From Epiperipatus broadwayi (lineage: Eukaryota; Onychophora; Udeonychophora; Euonychophora; Peripatidae), in contig JAQFVV010000142.1 in the NCBI GenBank assembly GCA_028023455.1, forward strand, positions 1,140,441 to 1,204,440: DNA of 64,000 bases. The letters are read 5' to 3'. Each line of letters begins with the position of its first letter. Position 1 is the first letter of the stretch. Below, one piece after another: positions 13,527-26,900 of this stretch. The translations under genes and the position numbers were made by a program. A model generated the notes under the pieces. The model saw nothing but the letters and a program-made list of their open reading frames with translations, made no database searches and had not been told where the DNA came from.

Positions 13527-13990
13527 TTGATAATCCAATTTATATACTCATGTAAAATTCCTTCAATAATATTTTCAGGATCACAAACAAAAATACTTAG
13601 CATATATTTTAATATTTCTAAAATTATTACAACTCAACATGACTTCTTCATATTTAGATATGTTGATGATGTTTTTATGTTCCTCAAAATATTATTGAAG
13701 CACTTTTAAAAAAATTAAACAATTTAAATTGAATTATCAATAAAGAACCAAATAAAAGATGAATTTTTATATTTGCAAATGTCTAGAGAAAATGATTGAT
13801 TAAACTATAAATTACTTATCAAACGTAATGAAAACAATGGATTATATTCATTTCAAATCACACTAACAATGATACATAAAATGACCAGATTTGAATCTTT
13901 TTTTACATCATAATAAAAAATTATGTAGTTATAAAAGTGATAAAATCCAAAATATTAAACTATTTACTTAATAATTTATAAATGTAGGAG
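13527..13990 (+). pseudogene. Decayed Penelope-like element reverse transcriptase fragment
   Basis: The open stretch to 13709 carries FFIFRYVDDVFMFL, which fits the RT catalytic block of Penelope-like elements (typically a W/F-K-R-Y/F-V-D-D-I/V-F pattern). About 130 bp downstream, in another frame, LLIKRNENNGLYSFQITLT is placed where these RTs have a conserved LDV.I.R block. Stops and frameshifts lie between the blocks. A group II or other RT cannot be excluded from so short a piece. Confidence 0.4.
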
Positions 13991-15632
13991 ATAACAGAAG
14001 ACAAATTTTGTAAACACTGAATGAGTTTAATGGTGTAAAATGGATATCTATGCTATTTTTATATAATATTTAATCCAAATTTATTTAAAAATTATTTAGT
14101 GATAAATACAATGTTTCATTTTATGTTCCTCTATATGTAAACTGATTGATTAATAACCTTAAAACTACTTTTTTTTAGATACAAAAAAGGAATATTATAT
14201 ATGAAATTATATCTAAAAATGCTATAACTAATCAATCCAATACTTTCTCAGTATTCTTTGACCATAAGAAATCTTACAATTTTAGATTTAGATTTAGCTC
14301 AGATCATACAAAAATATTAAATTTTAAAAAGGCATAATAAAGAGAGAAAAATTAAAGAGGCAATCTTTATAAACCAATTTCAAGATTGTAACATAAATAG
14401 ACAATCTCCTAATACCAATATAGACAATTATTGGAAAATCATGAGATGTCTGATTTTTTCTGTCTATTACAAGAGAACAAAAGTACATCTGATTAATTAA
14501 TATATTGTAACAACATAAAAATAAGGGGTTAATATGAGAATGTCTTTTGAAATTGATAAACAGAATATCATCTCTCATTTATTAATAGGATAAAACAGCA
14601 GGAAATATAATTACCTCAGGAAAATGTTATCTAATTATCATTAATATTTGCTCAAAATTATTGTAAACAATCTTGTTATTGCTCTTTTAAAAGGGGTTAA
14701 ATTTCATACCATAAATGGATGTACATCATTTAAAGTAATATTATTTGACCTGTTAAATAACTTTGGAACTATAATTGTATTGAAATGGATTGTATGTTAT
14801 ATACAAAAAATTTCAGAATGAAGAAAATAATTTGTGTGATCATAAAATGAAATTTTATTTACTAGTGTGCACATACAACTTGAATTTATATTATTCATGA
14901 ACTTTAATAAACAATAAATTATTTAATAATTTTTGTTTATCATGTTTATTATAAATATTTTAAAATTTATTGCATATGTATAATGTTTTTTTTTTACATT
15001 CCCATCATTCTGAAGTTCAGGTAGTCTGTTTTAAATACTTTAATTAATATTAAAATGTTTGCATCTGCACTTATTATTAAAGCTAGGTTGTTATTATTAT
15101 TAATTATTGTTAATATTATTGAATGTTTATAATGATTTTAAGATGCTTTTGTTTTATAGATCTCAACTTTATCTTTCTGAATTAATTGTATTATAGTAAT
15201 GGTATCATATTATACAAATGTGCTTAGTAATTATAAATGATGTTTTAAAGTTTATCCTTAAATAACAATGTAAGAAGGTAGTTACAGATAAAAGGTTAAG
15301 CCTATGACTAAAGATCACATATGGAATTTGTTGTTTATGACCTTCATTTTATATAAATGTTATGGCTATGACATATTTATTCCATAAAGGGTAAAATGTC
15401 ATACCCAAAAATAAAGGGCTATAAATAAAAATAAATGTCAATGTAGATAGAATGCTCCTATAGAGAGGATATTTAAGATCTTATAATACTGAAATGAATA
15501 TCTTTTATTTTTTTTTACTATATTAAGGATTTACTCATATCCTGTGTATTATCAACTTTCTTTAATAAATTAGTTTATGTCTAGCAGCACATATAGTTTA
15601 ACATCATTTGAATGCATCTGATGCCATTTCTT
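13991..15632. other. A+T-rich non-coding DNA
   Basis: Nothing recognised. The first part may contain further unrecognisable remains of the Penelope-like relic just upstream. Confidence 0.5.
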
Positions 15633-15733
15633 AACATAGCTGAGAGGTCATCGCACCCGCCTTGTAAGCAAGTAGTTGGTTGCAGACGGGTGTGGGTTCG
15701 CATCCCGGCTGATGCTATGACATATGAAAAAAA
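15633..15733 (+). mobile_element. tRNA-like SINE, copy 2
   Basis: It shares AGAGGTCA, CGCCTTGTAAGCA, a good B box (GGTTCGCATCC) and the tail GATGCTATGACATATGAAAAAA with the copies at 4262 and 17251. The anticodon arm region is expanded: ACCCG and CGGGT lie far apart around extra sequence. No target-site duplication was found. Confidence 0.65.
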
Positions 15734-17250
15734 CCCAACAACTTATATTTTCATATATTTTCAGAGAACGTGATTAAAACTATTATTGTTATTTTATTTT
15801 TATTTTATTTAATAATTGTTTATATTAATATTTTTGTTACTAAAATTATTTACTTTTTATTCATAAATAATGACTTGCATTTTTATTATTCTTTATATCA
15901 TCATCATTTATATTAAGAACATGGTCACATAATTTAAATTCCAATTTCCGAGTGTTATTTATATCTTTTGTAGAAACAGTTAAGTGAAAATTATTTATTA
16001 AAATATTTTGTGAGAGCTCATTCGCAAGAGCTAAACAATTATAATTATATGCTACGAGATATGAACTGAATGCATCTACAAAATGCCCATTTGTATTTAT
16101 CCATACGCTAAGAAAACATTTATATAAAAGATATAAAAGTCTTTATTAGTAGTATCATAGTTTAAATCCACGAGAAATAAGAATTAAGATATTATTTACT
16201 AATTCTAATATTATGTTCACCACATAAAACTTCGATGAATAGTTATCTATCTGGCATCATACAAATTGTTCTAATGAACATTATTAATGCGGAAGTTGAT
16301 TTACTCATTATATTTTATTAAGCATTTTGGAAAAGTTAAATTAAGATTTGTGTCGTTACCCATTGATGAGCGACCGACCATGGTTACTACTTATCGCAAC
16401 AGGATTATACTTTATTTATCTTTTATTCACCTTGTTTACCATTAGAATATATATTTTCAATAAAAAAATATTAAATAACTAAGTAAATAAAAAAATATTT
16501 AGATTGAAATAAAAATGTTCCTAAAAAATTTTTAAATTACAAAAAAAAAAAAAAAATATGAAAACATTAAAAAAAACAACAACAAAGATCTCATGGTGCA
16601 GGGGAGAGGAATACAAATCCTGTTACGTGTTTTTTTTTGGGAGCCAAGTTTATTTCCAATAAAAACTGAAATTAAAGATACTGCTCAAAATAAGTAATAG
16701 AGTATGTAAATTATTTATATATGTTTATAAAAAAGAATGTGAAAAATAATGTATAGAATTTTGTTTATATAATGTACTTTGGGATAATATATAAGTAAGA
16801 AAACAAATCTAGTCTATATAAAATCTAAATAAAAAGTAATTATTTGAATGTAAAAACTAATAAATACGTGACCTAATGAAAGCTTTGATAAATTACATGT
16901 GAAATGAATTTGACATTTCTTCTCAAGTGACATTTACAAATAAAAGAATTTTGTTTATTTATAAATTTATTGTAATTGTAGATAACCCATGTTTTAACAA
17001 ACAAAAAAAGAAATAGCATCATGACAGAAATGTGATATTCTAAACTATATATTACAATACATATGCGAAAATTAATATCCACCCTATCACAAATTCATTT
17101 AAATAGACAGGTGCAACTGAAATATGTTTTGAAAGAAGTTTAAAAAAATTGGTTTCATTGCACATGCATCTAAAATATTTTAGTGTCTTGAAAGGATTGA
17201 ATATGTTTCTACCTCAACAATAGTTTGTATATAATAAGAAAAGAGGACTA
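15734..17250. other. A+T-rich non-coding DNA
   Basis: Nothing recognised; it contains poly(A) and poly(T) runs near 16541-16556 and 16631-16638. Confidence 0.5.
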
Positions 17251-17386
17251 AAGATGGAACAGATTCGTCAAGCGTTGGTGCCTGGGTGGTCAGCACAGCA
17301 GCCTTACAAGCAGTTGTCTCGGGTTTGCGGATTCGTTTCCTGGCCGATGCTTTGACACATGATAAAAAAAAAGATGCAAATGATTC
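17251..17386 (+). mobile_element. tRNA-like SINE, copy 3
   Basis: The tRNA-like body at 17272-17350 has a seven-position acceptor-like pairing (GCGTTGG with CCGATGC), a CCTTACAAGCAG anticodon-arm region and the tail CTTTGACACATGATAAAA. Candidate target-site duplications are AAGATGGAACAGATTC (17251-17266) and AAGATGCAAATGATTC (17371-17386), which differ at three of 16 positions. Confidence 0.7.
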
Positions 17387-17665
17387 AGACTGTTTTTGAG
17401 AGACAGAATAATTTTCAGATTTTTAAGTCTGTGAGTTCTATCAAATGGTAGATTGAACGTTAGTTTTAAAAAATTTTGATTGGGCGATCTGCTTTACTTT
17501 ATTAAATATTTCGAACAAGAAAGTTTGGATTAAAAGAAGCGACTGTATTTAAAAATTTGTTATAGGATAAATATATTTTTAATGAGAAATCATTTATTAT
17601 ATTAATTTGCTATTTTACCAATATATTACATAATCTCTAGTTTAGATTTATGTATTTAAAATAAA

Positions 17666-17969
17666 TATAGAGGATTTGAATACAGGCTTTCAAACACCTT
17701 CAACTATCCATACCATTTCATACCATTGATACTCATGAGCACACATATGTAAAAAATATAAATAATCATCAATATACATATTTCGTGATGAACCAGCACT
17801 CATCAGTTGGTTCAGATTATCATCTGTTGGATGCTGGTTCAGCACGAAATGCTATATTGGTGATTATTTATCTATTCTACATGTGTGTGGTCATATGTAT
17901 CAGTGGTATGAGATGGTGAGGATAATGAAAGGCTGCTTGAAAGTCTGTGTTCAAACCCCTACATTTACA
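17666..17969. mobile_element. Foldback element family B, palindromic copy
   Basis: The left arm (GGATTTGAATACAGGCTTTC ... AACCAGCACTCATCAGTTGG) is repeated in reverse complement on the right (GATGCTGGTTCAGCACGAAA ... GTCTGTGTTCAAACCCC). The arms are roughly 140 bp with a loop of only a few tens of bases. Open frames across it are products of the repeat, not genes. Four other sites in the window carry the same arms, so this is a dispersed non-autonomous family. Confidence 0.7.
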
Positions 17970-18675
17970 ATTAAGCTATATGAAGAATGCCTGTATTTTA
18001 AGTATATATTATATGTATATTGTAAAATGAAACAACTGAGCAGAAGATGCAATAACCTACTTATTTTTTTCATTTGCTATTACATAAGATAGAACAGATA
18101 TCTATCTACATGCTAACTCTTGATTTTTTCTTCGACATTATTAAATTCATTATTATATTTATAATCCTTACTATAATTTATTATTTATTTAGCTTTCCTT
18201 ATTCAGCATCTCTGAGTGCTTAAATGTTAATTATTTTATAAAGGTATATTGAATATTGTATAGATTATTCTACAGTTTTTTTGTTTATATGTATAAATAC
18301 ATTCAAGACAAATAATGTATAACGTTAGCTGAAATTTCCATAAAATATATTTTAAACAGCTCATGGCTAAATTAATTTCAGCTACAGCCCTTTTGAATAA
18401 ACCTCAAAATTCAAACATTTCTTTATTTAAAGGATGAGTGTGACTGAAAGTAATATATCTAGGGGTATTTAAATTTATATATACATATAATAATAAAGAG
18501 CTCTAAACAAACTTATTTTATTATTACTTTTTTTTCTTTTTTTATGATAAATGTTAACCACAGAAAACATTTGAAATCTTTATCTAGGATTGTCCCCATT
18601 CCCAGACCGGTTTCAAGCTTTCTCTGATAGCATTTATCATAAAAAAAAAATTAAACTAATAAAAAATAATAAAAT

Positions 18676-18786
18676 AAGCTTGCTTAGTGCTATTAGTAAG
18701 CTCTTTATTTATTACATATTGGTAAATGCAAGTTATATAGGTCATGTGATATATGACTTGTTTTCATTATATATATATATATATAT
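18676..18786 (+). repeat. Dispersed repeat family C, copy 3, target of the LTR element
   Basis: GGTCATGTGATATATGACTT followed by an (AT)n tract matches copy 1 at 1703-1830. The LTR retrotransposon begins exactly at the end of the (AT)n tract, and more (AT)n follows its other end at 34394. Confidence 0.55.
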
Positions 18787-21700
18787 TGTACCCTTACTTC
18801 TCGATTGTATAATATAGTTTGAAATACGACTAGCTCAATTAAATTATAATGCTTAATTAAAATTTGCATATCTATCTTTAATTTACTTTTATACTATCAT
18901 ATTCTAATTAAATTTATTATTAATTATCAAAATCAATATAATTCTATAGTATGTACTAATTAAATAAGTATTTATTAAAATCATGAGACTGTGAAGTAAA
19001 GTTACAAAGTAATAAGTAGATTTACATTGAGTCAATATCTCCCAAGACATTGTCTCAATGGCATAAGAATACTATTACCTCCTTATTAACTTACTACTAC
19101 CTCTACAGCATTCTTATGGCTTTTAAATAAAATAAACTATCTTTAATAATAATGATAAAATAAATAAATCTTAACTTTTAATTTTTAAAATATAATTAAA
19201 TAATCTCAGGTTCTTCTAATTATCTTAAAGTAATGATAACTCATGTAAATAAGTATGATATGGGATTTTATATCAAACCTAAATACACCTAACTTATTCT
19301 AATAATAATAATACTCAATACTAATCTTAGGGTATAACTTAATCTTATCTATTTCTGTTATATCATCAATCATTAAATAAATAATCATATGTATATCTTT
19401 TATTTTCATATAGTATCTTAATTTTAGAATAGATCAAAATCTTATAATTCAATAATCTGTGGCAATAAATAATATTGTACTCTTATATTATGCATTATAA
19501 TTACTCTATGACCATTGTAATATGATGTAATAATGTCAATCAATTCTCATAAATGATAATCAGGAAAATATTGTATTTATTTCTAAAATAATATTAATAA
19601 ATTCACATTGTGCAAATATTATGTTTCTTCAAATTATCTGCTGTCAAATGCTGTGGTGCAAAATAATGAACTCGACACACTTTTAAAACAAATTAAACAA
19701 ATTTATTTACATTAACTTCAACTAAGAATTTATTTACAATATTTACAGTTCAAAATTATGAAAACAAAGAAAAATAAAAATAAGAAAATAATAATACAAT
19801 ATGTTTACACTGTTATTAACTCATACTCCTATTAAATAATCTATACATTCTTTTAAAATGCTATACTAATAACATTGAAGTATGTTTTCAAAACTTAGAC
19901 TTTAAATACATATCAGTAAGCTTCAATTATTACAAATAATTTTATGTAAATACTGTTTATGTAGCATATGCAAACAATTAACCTTCAATAATTAAAATTG
20001 CTACATTAATAAAGTATTACTGTTATTCATTCCATAATGTAATAGTATGTATTCACTTTACTATTAGTACTACTTTAATATTATAATAGAAATTAATGTA
20101 TCTGTGTAATGTAATAACAAATAATTGATTATAACTTTATATTTCACTTAATGCAATTCATGCTACAGGTTTTATCAAATATGCATTACATATATGTACT
20201 GTTAAATAATAATATTATTCAAATCATTCATTAATTTCAAATTCATAAAGTATTATATTAGATAAATTCTATGATTCTTTTCTATGTGAAATTATTACTT
20301 TACTTTATGTGTTATACTACTCCTTCTTAATAAATTTCTATCTACAAAAACATCCTCTAAACTTATTTAAAATTTCCGGAAAACAACTTTCAACTCTAAA
20401 TAAAATACTAATTATCCAAACTATTTATGCTTCATCATCTATACTTGGTAAACCTTCAACCTAAATATAAACTTCTCCATAAAACTTAACGTAATTTATC
20501 CAATAAAACAAAATAAAAATATAGACTTTTAAATCTCTTCCTAATTTGCAATAAAAAAATAATTACTTATAAATAATAAATATAATTCTAATACTATAAC
20601 ATAAAAACAATATCAAAATTTATTAACGAAAGAATCATATAATTATTTCTAAGCTTCTTATGTAATGTTGCATCGTATTTATTTCATAAATTCAAATTAT
20701 GCATATTTAAATAAAACTGTCACTGCCAATATAATGTGTGTGTATTTTTAAAATAATCATACATTCATTCAAAATAACATAATATTTGGTTGATCTAAAG
20801 AAAACATATTAAATACATCAAAATTATTATTATTATACAATTTTTACCATAGATAATGATTTAATGTCCAGTCCATCTTCCAATATTCTTCGGAATTACA
20901 GCTTCATAAAATAATTCACATTTATACTCACGATCATTCTTTAAAATATTCTGTGTTATATTAATTATAAAATAAACTTATGCAATTAATCATTATATTA
21001 TTTTTTAGTTATTATTTTAAGAAATGTACCTATCTTATTTTTAATAGATTAATAATATTTAACTTTTATATTAGATAAATAAAACAAAATTCATATTACA
21101 TAACTCCAGCGATGTTTCCTTTTCACCATAAAGTTCTTTAATCCTAGGCACATATTCACTAGAACACCATTTCCTGTTTCCGGTCCATCACGTGTTTTTT
21201 TAAAAGTTTATGAAAAACGAAAACGTTCTTTTAAAACCAAAATAAAAGTTAATAGTTCTTCCATAAGAAATATAATAAAATTAAAATAGTTTATCTGATC
21301 CGGATGCAGTTCTTTAAAGAATATTATTTAAAAGTTATTATTTTAAATTAGTCTATAGTTTATGAAAAATTATCATTTAATTATTTTAAATTAACTGGGA
21401 CGTCCACGTATTACTTGCGCATTTCTTAACAAAATATCCAGGTAAGAATAAGCTTCTTTATCTATAAACGACCAGCGTTTAAATTATTTCAATATAATAA
21501 TTTTTATTATATTAAGACTTTTAGCTAATTATATTTTCAATTTATTTGCCTTTTAAAATTGTCAACATTCAGTCTTTTAAACATAAAGACTTAACAAGGC
21601 AAGTATTTATAAAACTACTTTCATTTCTAATATCTTTACTTAAGATATATTTTTAAATTTATAGCTTGCAAAAATACTTTCTTCATAAAGAAGTATTTTA

Positions 21701-23063
21701 TTCTTTAAAATATCTATTTTCTAATAGTCAATAGTAATTAGCTTTTAAAATTATATACTGTCCAAAATACTACTTTTCTCCATCTCGTAATTTTCCGAAC
21801 TAATCCAGCGTTTGTCATATTTCTAGTATAAAGTTTCCGATATATTTTCACTATATATGATGTTCCCATGACTATTTGCTTGTAAATTGAGCTTAATAGA
21901 GACGATCGATAGGGAAAAAATTAAGTTAACACTGCATGTCTATCATTTAAAACTTTTATAAATTATTTATAAAGACACTCTTGTAATTTTGAAAAATGAT
22001 TTTAAAAGCGTCTATAAAATTTACGTAGCTATTTTTAATAACACAATTAACTTGAAAATTCAATCACAAAGTCCTCTCCTAACAATTGAACTGAGCTTTT
22101 ATACCGGAAGAAACTTCCCATTTGATTGGTAGATTAAACAATCAACTTTGCTGGCTTATTTACATATTTACCAACAACACAAAATTAAAAATAAATAATG
22201 ACTTATTTAATATTTAATATTTATTACATTATTAAATTTCTAAAATAATCTTTATCGTTTATTTAAATCTATTAAACATTCTTTTAAAATATTCTTACTT
22301 ACTTGATTTTAATTTTAACTTTTATAAGATTATTTTTAAATAAACTAAGTATTTTTTTATACGTCATATTTTTAAAACAATATTTTAAAATCAGATTTAA
22401 TATTCTACATTGATTTATCTTTATTTTTATCTCGTGATAACTCACGTATTATTTATAAATTTTATAACATGATTTTTAAAATAGTTCTGCAACTTTACTA
22501 AATAACTTCCAAGCATGTGTGTGTATATTTAACTAACATCTGTTCTTTACAACACAAGAAACGCTTGTCATCGTCTAAAAATAAACTAACAATTGCATTT
22601 TTTAAAATAAATATTTTTTAAATAAATAAGATATTATAATAGATTTTAAAATAATTATCCAATATTATTAAAATCAAATATTAGTCTTCTATTTAAGTAC
22701 TTACAATAATTAAAATATTTATATTCTTTTATAATATTATTTTATCAACAATAAATATATGCATTTAATTTTAACTTGTCTTTTAAACACTTTTAGCTTT
22801 AAATACCTATTTATTAAATATATTAATGCAGTATTGATTATGGCCATTTTTTCCCAACCATATATTATAATCATCATCATTTAAAATGTCTCTCTCAATA
22901 TCAGCACAATTTCACATATCAAATACTCATAGATTGCTTTAATTAAACCTTTTGAAATATTACCATAAGCAAAATTAACATCACATATTCAAATATATCT
23001 TAAATTTAAAATTTTTAATAGATTAGCACAAAAATTAGATGGTGACCCATACAAAAGGGCACA
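18787..23063 (-). repeat. 3' LTR of the retrotransposon
   Basis: This is the downstream LTR in element orientation, at low coordinates on the plus strand. It matches 30117-34393 throughout, with scattered substitutions and small indels. It is non-coding and very A+T-rich. At 4.3 kb it is far longer than the few hundred bases to 1-2 kb usual for animal Ty3 elements. A 16-nt-arm hairpin lies at 19025-19060. Confidence 0.95.
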
Positions 23064-23077
23064 TATTCCCCTCCTTC
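23064..23077 (-). promoter_or_regulatory. Polypurine tract
   Basis: On the minus strand GAAGGAGGGGAATA lies directly before the first TG of the 3' LTR. This is the position and composition of the primer for plus-strand DNA synthesis in LTR elements. Confidence 0.8.
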
Positions 23078-23908
23078 GGATAAAATTTTAAATTTAACAT
23101 CCATCTTCATCTTCTTTAATCCACATTTATCACTTTCATCTTTCTTATCATTAAATCTCATAATAAATTACTTTAACATAAAATTTTATAAAGCATTGAA
23201 ACATCATCTTAAATTTCAATTAGAAAACACTTTTAAATAAAACTACAATGACTTTCTTTTACTTTATAAATTAAGTTTCACTTTTCTTTACTCATCTCTT
23301 AACTAGGTTACTTTTATTTCCCTAATATTTCTATAAACATTAAATATTTAAATTCTTTTAAATACACCTTTTACATAAACTACTGTAAATACATATTCCT
23401 ATAGTTAATACTATATTTTAAACTACTTTATGTATTTTACTTCCAAATTTATTGCTAGTTTCATTAGCAATTTTATAGATCATTGTTTAATAAATCTATA
23501 TACTTTTCATTTTAAAGAGATTAACTTGATCCCTTAAGATTGATCAATTTCATGATCACTACTATAATATAAATTAATCTTTCATAAGATCTACTTACAT
23601 ATACTTTAAATATATGAGTCTTTATACTTTATATCTTTATTACTCAACTTTTACTTAAACATATTTACTTTAATAGCTAATTCCACATTTTATTTTAGTC
23701 ATTCTGACCAAAATTTATTTCTCCCAAAATTATTATTTATTAACTCAATAAATAATATCTTATTATACATATTTTGTAAACTTCTTCAATTAAATCTTTA
23801 TCTATTCTGCTAACTCATCATATATAATAAATTATTTCCTTATGTAAAGCACTATATTTAAACATTACATTAAAATCTTTGTTCACAATACATTCTTAAA
23901 ATTGTAAC
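23078..23908 (-). other. Non-coding stretch between pol and 3' LTR
   Basis: About 830 bp of A+T-rich sequence with no open frame of note and no env-like gene. It would be the last internal part of the genomic RNA. Confidence 0.6.
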
Positions 23909-26900
23909 TCACACTTCAGAAGGAAAGGGAATTAAACTCCTTGCATTATAAGTCCCTTTTTCCCCATCTGGTGTGGTTAACATAAATGCATTCTCCCCTA
24001 CTTTGCAAGATATTCTATATGGACCTTCATATAGACTAAGAAATTTTTTGAATTGATTTCTTTGTAGGTTGCTAACATGGGGTGTTCTAACCAGAACTAA
24101 ATCATTAATTTTAAATGGATGTGGTTTATTATGGGCTTTCTTTACTCTTTTTGCACCCATAATATGAAGCTTTACTTTAGCTTGATTATTATCCTCATCC
24201 CTATCAATTTGTTCTCTTACAATTGGTATAGGCGTTTTAATTAATAAGGGCTCATGTCTACCATAATGCAAACGAATAGGAGTGAAACCAGTGGACTCAT
24301 TATACGTACTATTAATATAGTTAATCACCTCAGGGAGTTTTTGAACCCATTTCTTATGATTATCAGCTACATACACCCTAAATAATCGACTAAGCTCCCG
24401 CATAACACGTTCGCATGGATTAGATTGAGGGTTTCTTATGGAGCTCATAACATGTTTGAGGTTTTGATCTTGAATCCACTCATTCCATCTATTCGATATA
24501 AAAGCAGTAGCATGATCTGTTAGTATAATTTTTGGTTTTCCTACTAATGGAAACTGATAATTAAGCATGCATTTTATGACAAAATGTGCACTAGTTTTAG
24601 GCACAGGATATGCTGCTACAAACTTACTGAAAACATCATAAGCTACTAAAATAAATTTCTGTTGTTTAAATGGTGGTAGAGGCCCATAAAAATCAATAGC
24701 CAACAATTCATTAACTTGATTTGGAATAATAGGCTGCATTACACCAACATATGATTTGTTACAATATTTAGACTTCAAGCAAGTAGAACATGTTTTAATT
24801 TTCCTTATGACACGCTTATACATTTTATCCCAATAAAAAATAGATTTTAATACATACATAATCTTTGGTGCACCATAGTGACCATAACTACAATGTACAT
24901 ACATAATCAATTTGTCAATCATAGAGTCAGGTACAACTATCCTCCATGATTCCCCCTGATTTGAATTTAAATTGTACATAAGTAAATTCTGATACATCTT
25001 ATACTTGCTAAAAATCCTTTTAATAGATTTATTCTTACTATTTTTATTGTCATGATTATTTAAGATAGTCATGATTCTATTTAATTTATGATCCTGACCT
25101 TGAATCATAGTGAGATTATTATAATCATCTACTATAGATTCATCCCTGACTACATCCACACTACTAATAATTATATTTTGAGCATTAGGATGTTGGGACA
25201 TCAGACAAATAGGGTGGCGGCTAAGAATATCAGCAGGGATATTCTGTCTCCCTTCAATATAGATAACTCTATAGTTGAATTGTTGGAGATACAAGCTCCA
25301 CCTAACAAGTCTCTCATTACTGAGGTAGCTTTTGTTCAAAAACTCCAAGCTTCTATGGTCGGTCAACACAATTACTTCTGATCCCAATAAAAATTGGCGT
25401 AATTTCTGAAAAGCCCAGACAACAGCTAGGGTTTCCTTTTCAGTAATAGTGTAATTCAACTCAGCACCTCTTAAATGTCGGCTCAAGAAGTACAACACAT
25501 GAGGTACCTGATCCTCATCGAGCTGATACAACACTACTCCCAAACCATAGTAACTACTATCTGTCTGCACATAAAATGTTTTACTAAAGTCAGGATACAT
25601 TAAAATTACGTGTTTTAAAAATTTACTTTTAATTATATTAAATTCATTGTCATGTTCAGCAGTCCATTTCCATTTTTCAGCTTTCTTTAATAATTTAGAT
25701 AAATTTATAGTATCTTCCGCGAAATTTTTATAAAACCTATTATAATAATTACACAATCCGAAAAATGATTTTAATTGCTTTACTGTTTTTGGAATGGGAA
25801 AACGTTGAATAGCTGCAATCTTTTCAGGATGGGGCTGGATTCCATGCTCATTTATTAAATGACCTAGAAAAGTAATTTCTTTAGCTGCTATTGAACATTT
25901 TTCCATATTAATTTTAACATTCTGCATTTGGCATTCAGTAAAAAATAATTTTAAATGTTGGATATGCTCATGTAAACTATCAGAAGCAATAACTATATCA
26001 TCCACATACATGATGATTTTCTCTTTCAATTGTTTCGAAAAAATCATGTCTAAACATCTGATCAAGCCAGCACCACTATTAATGAGACCAAAAGGCATCC
26101 GTCTGAAAACATACGACTGGCCTTGAAATCTAAATGCTGTATATTGCTGATCATTCTCATGCAGTGGTATTTGCCAATAACTAGCTGTCAGATCAAATGT
26201 AGAGAAAATTGACCTCTTGTGAAATTTAGTTAAGAGCTCATGTACAGGTGGAGGAATGTCACGTTCTGGTACAGTTACATTATTTAACATACGAGCATCC
26301 AAGCATACTCTAATACTGCCATCCTTCTTCTTCACAATAACCAATGGGTTTACGTAAGGAGAAGGGCATTTCTTGATTATATCCCACTCTAGCATTTTGT
26401 CAATTTGACTCTGTACCTCATCCTTATATTGGTAAGGAATTGGGTACATCTTTTGATGGAAAGGATCATTACTCTTCAATTTTATTCTATGGGTATATCC
26501 CTTTATTATACCAGGAATTTTAGAAAATATATTCTTATAATTATACATTAATTGATATAAATTTTCACCCAATTTAGAATTTATTGCATAAACATGTTCA
26601 ATTTTAGCCTTTATGCTGGCATCAATTAATGTGTTCTGTATACATAATAATTGACTAGAAAGGTTATGCATACCATATTCAAAATTAAGCCTTTCTTCTT
26701 TACAAATAAAAATCCTATTATAAAAATCTATCTGACATTTATTCAAAATCATGAAGTCAGCTCCTATTATGGCTTCATGTATTAATCCAGGCATAATAAG
26801 AAAAACATGCCCAAATTCAGTATTATTTATTTTGAAGGTAATCCAGACTTGTTTATTTGATAACTTTGTCCTCTTTCCATTTGCTAAAGTTACTTGGATC

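Noticed and set aside
23078-23908. Env-like third ORF downstream of pol
   Set aside because: No open frame of useful length and no signal peptide or membrane segment is present.
25088-25381. 97-codon plus-strand open frame inside pol
   Set aside because: It is an antisense shadow of the intact pol gene; likewise 26751-26951 and, inside gag, 27631-27816.
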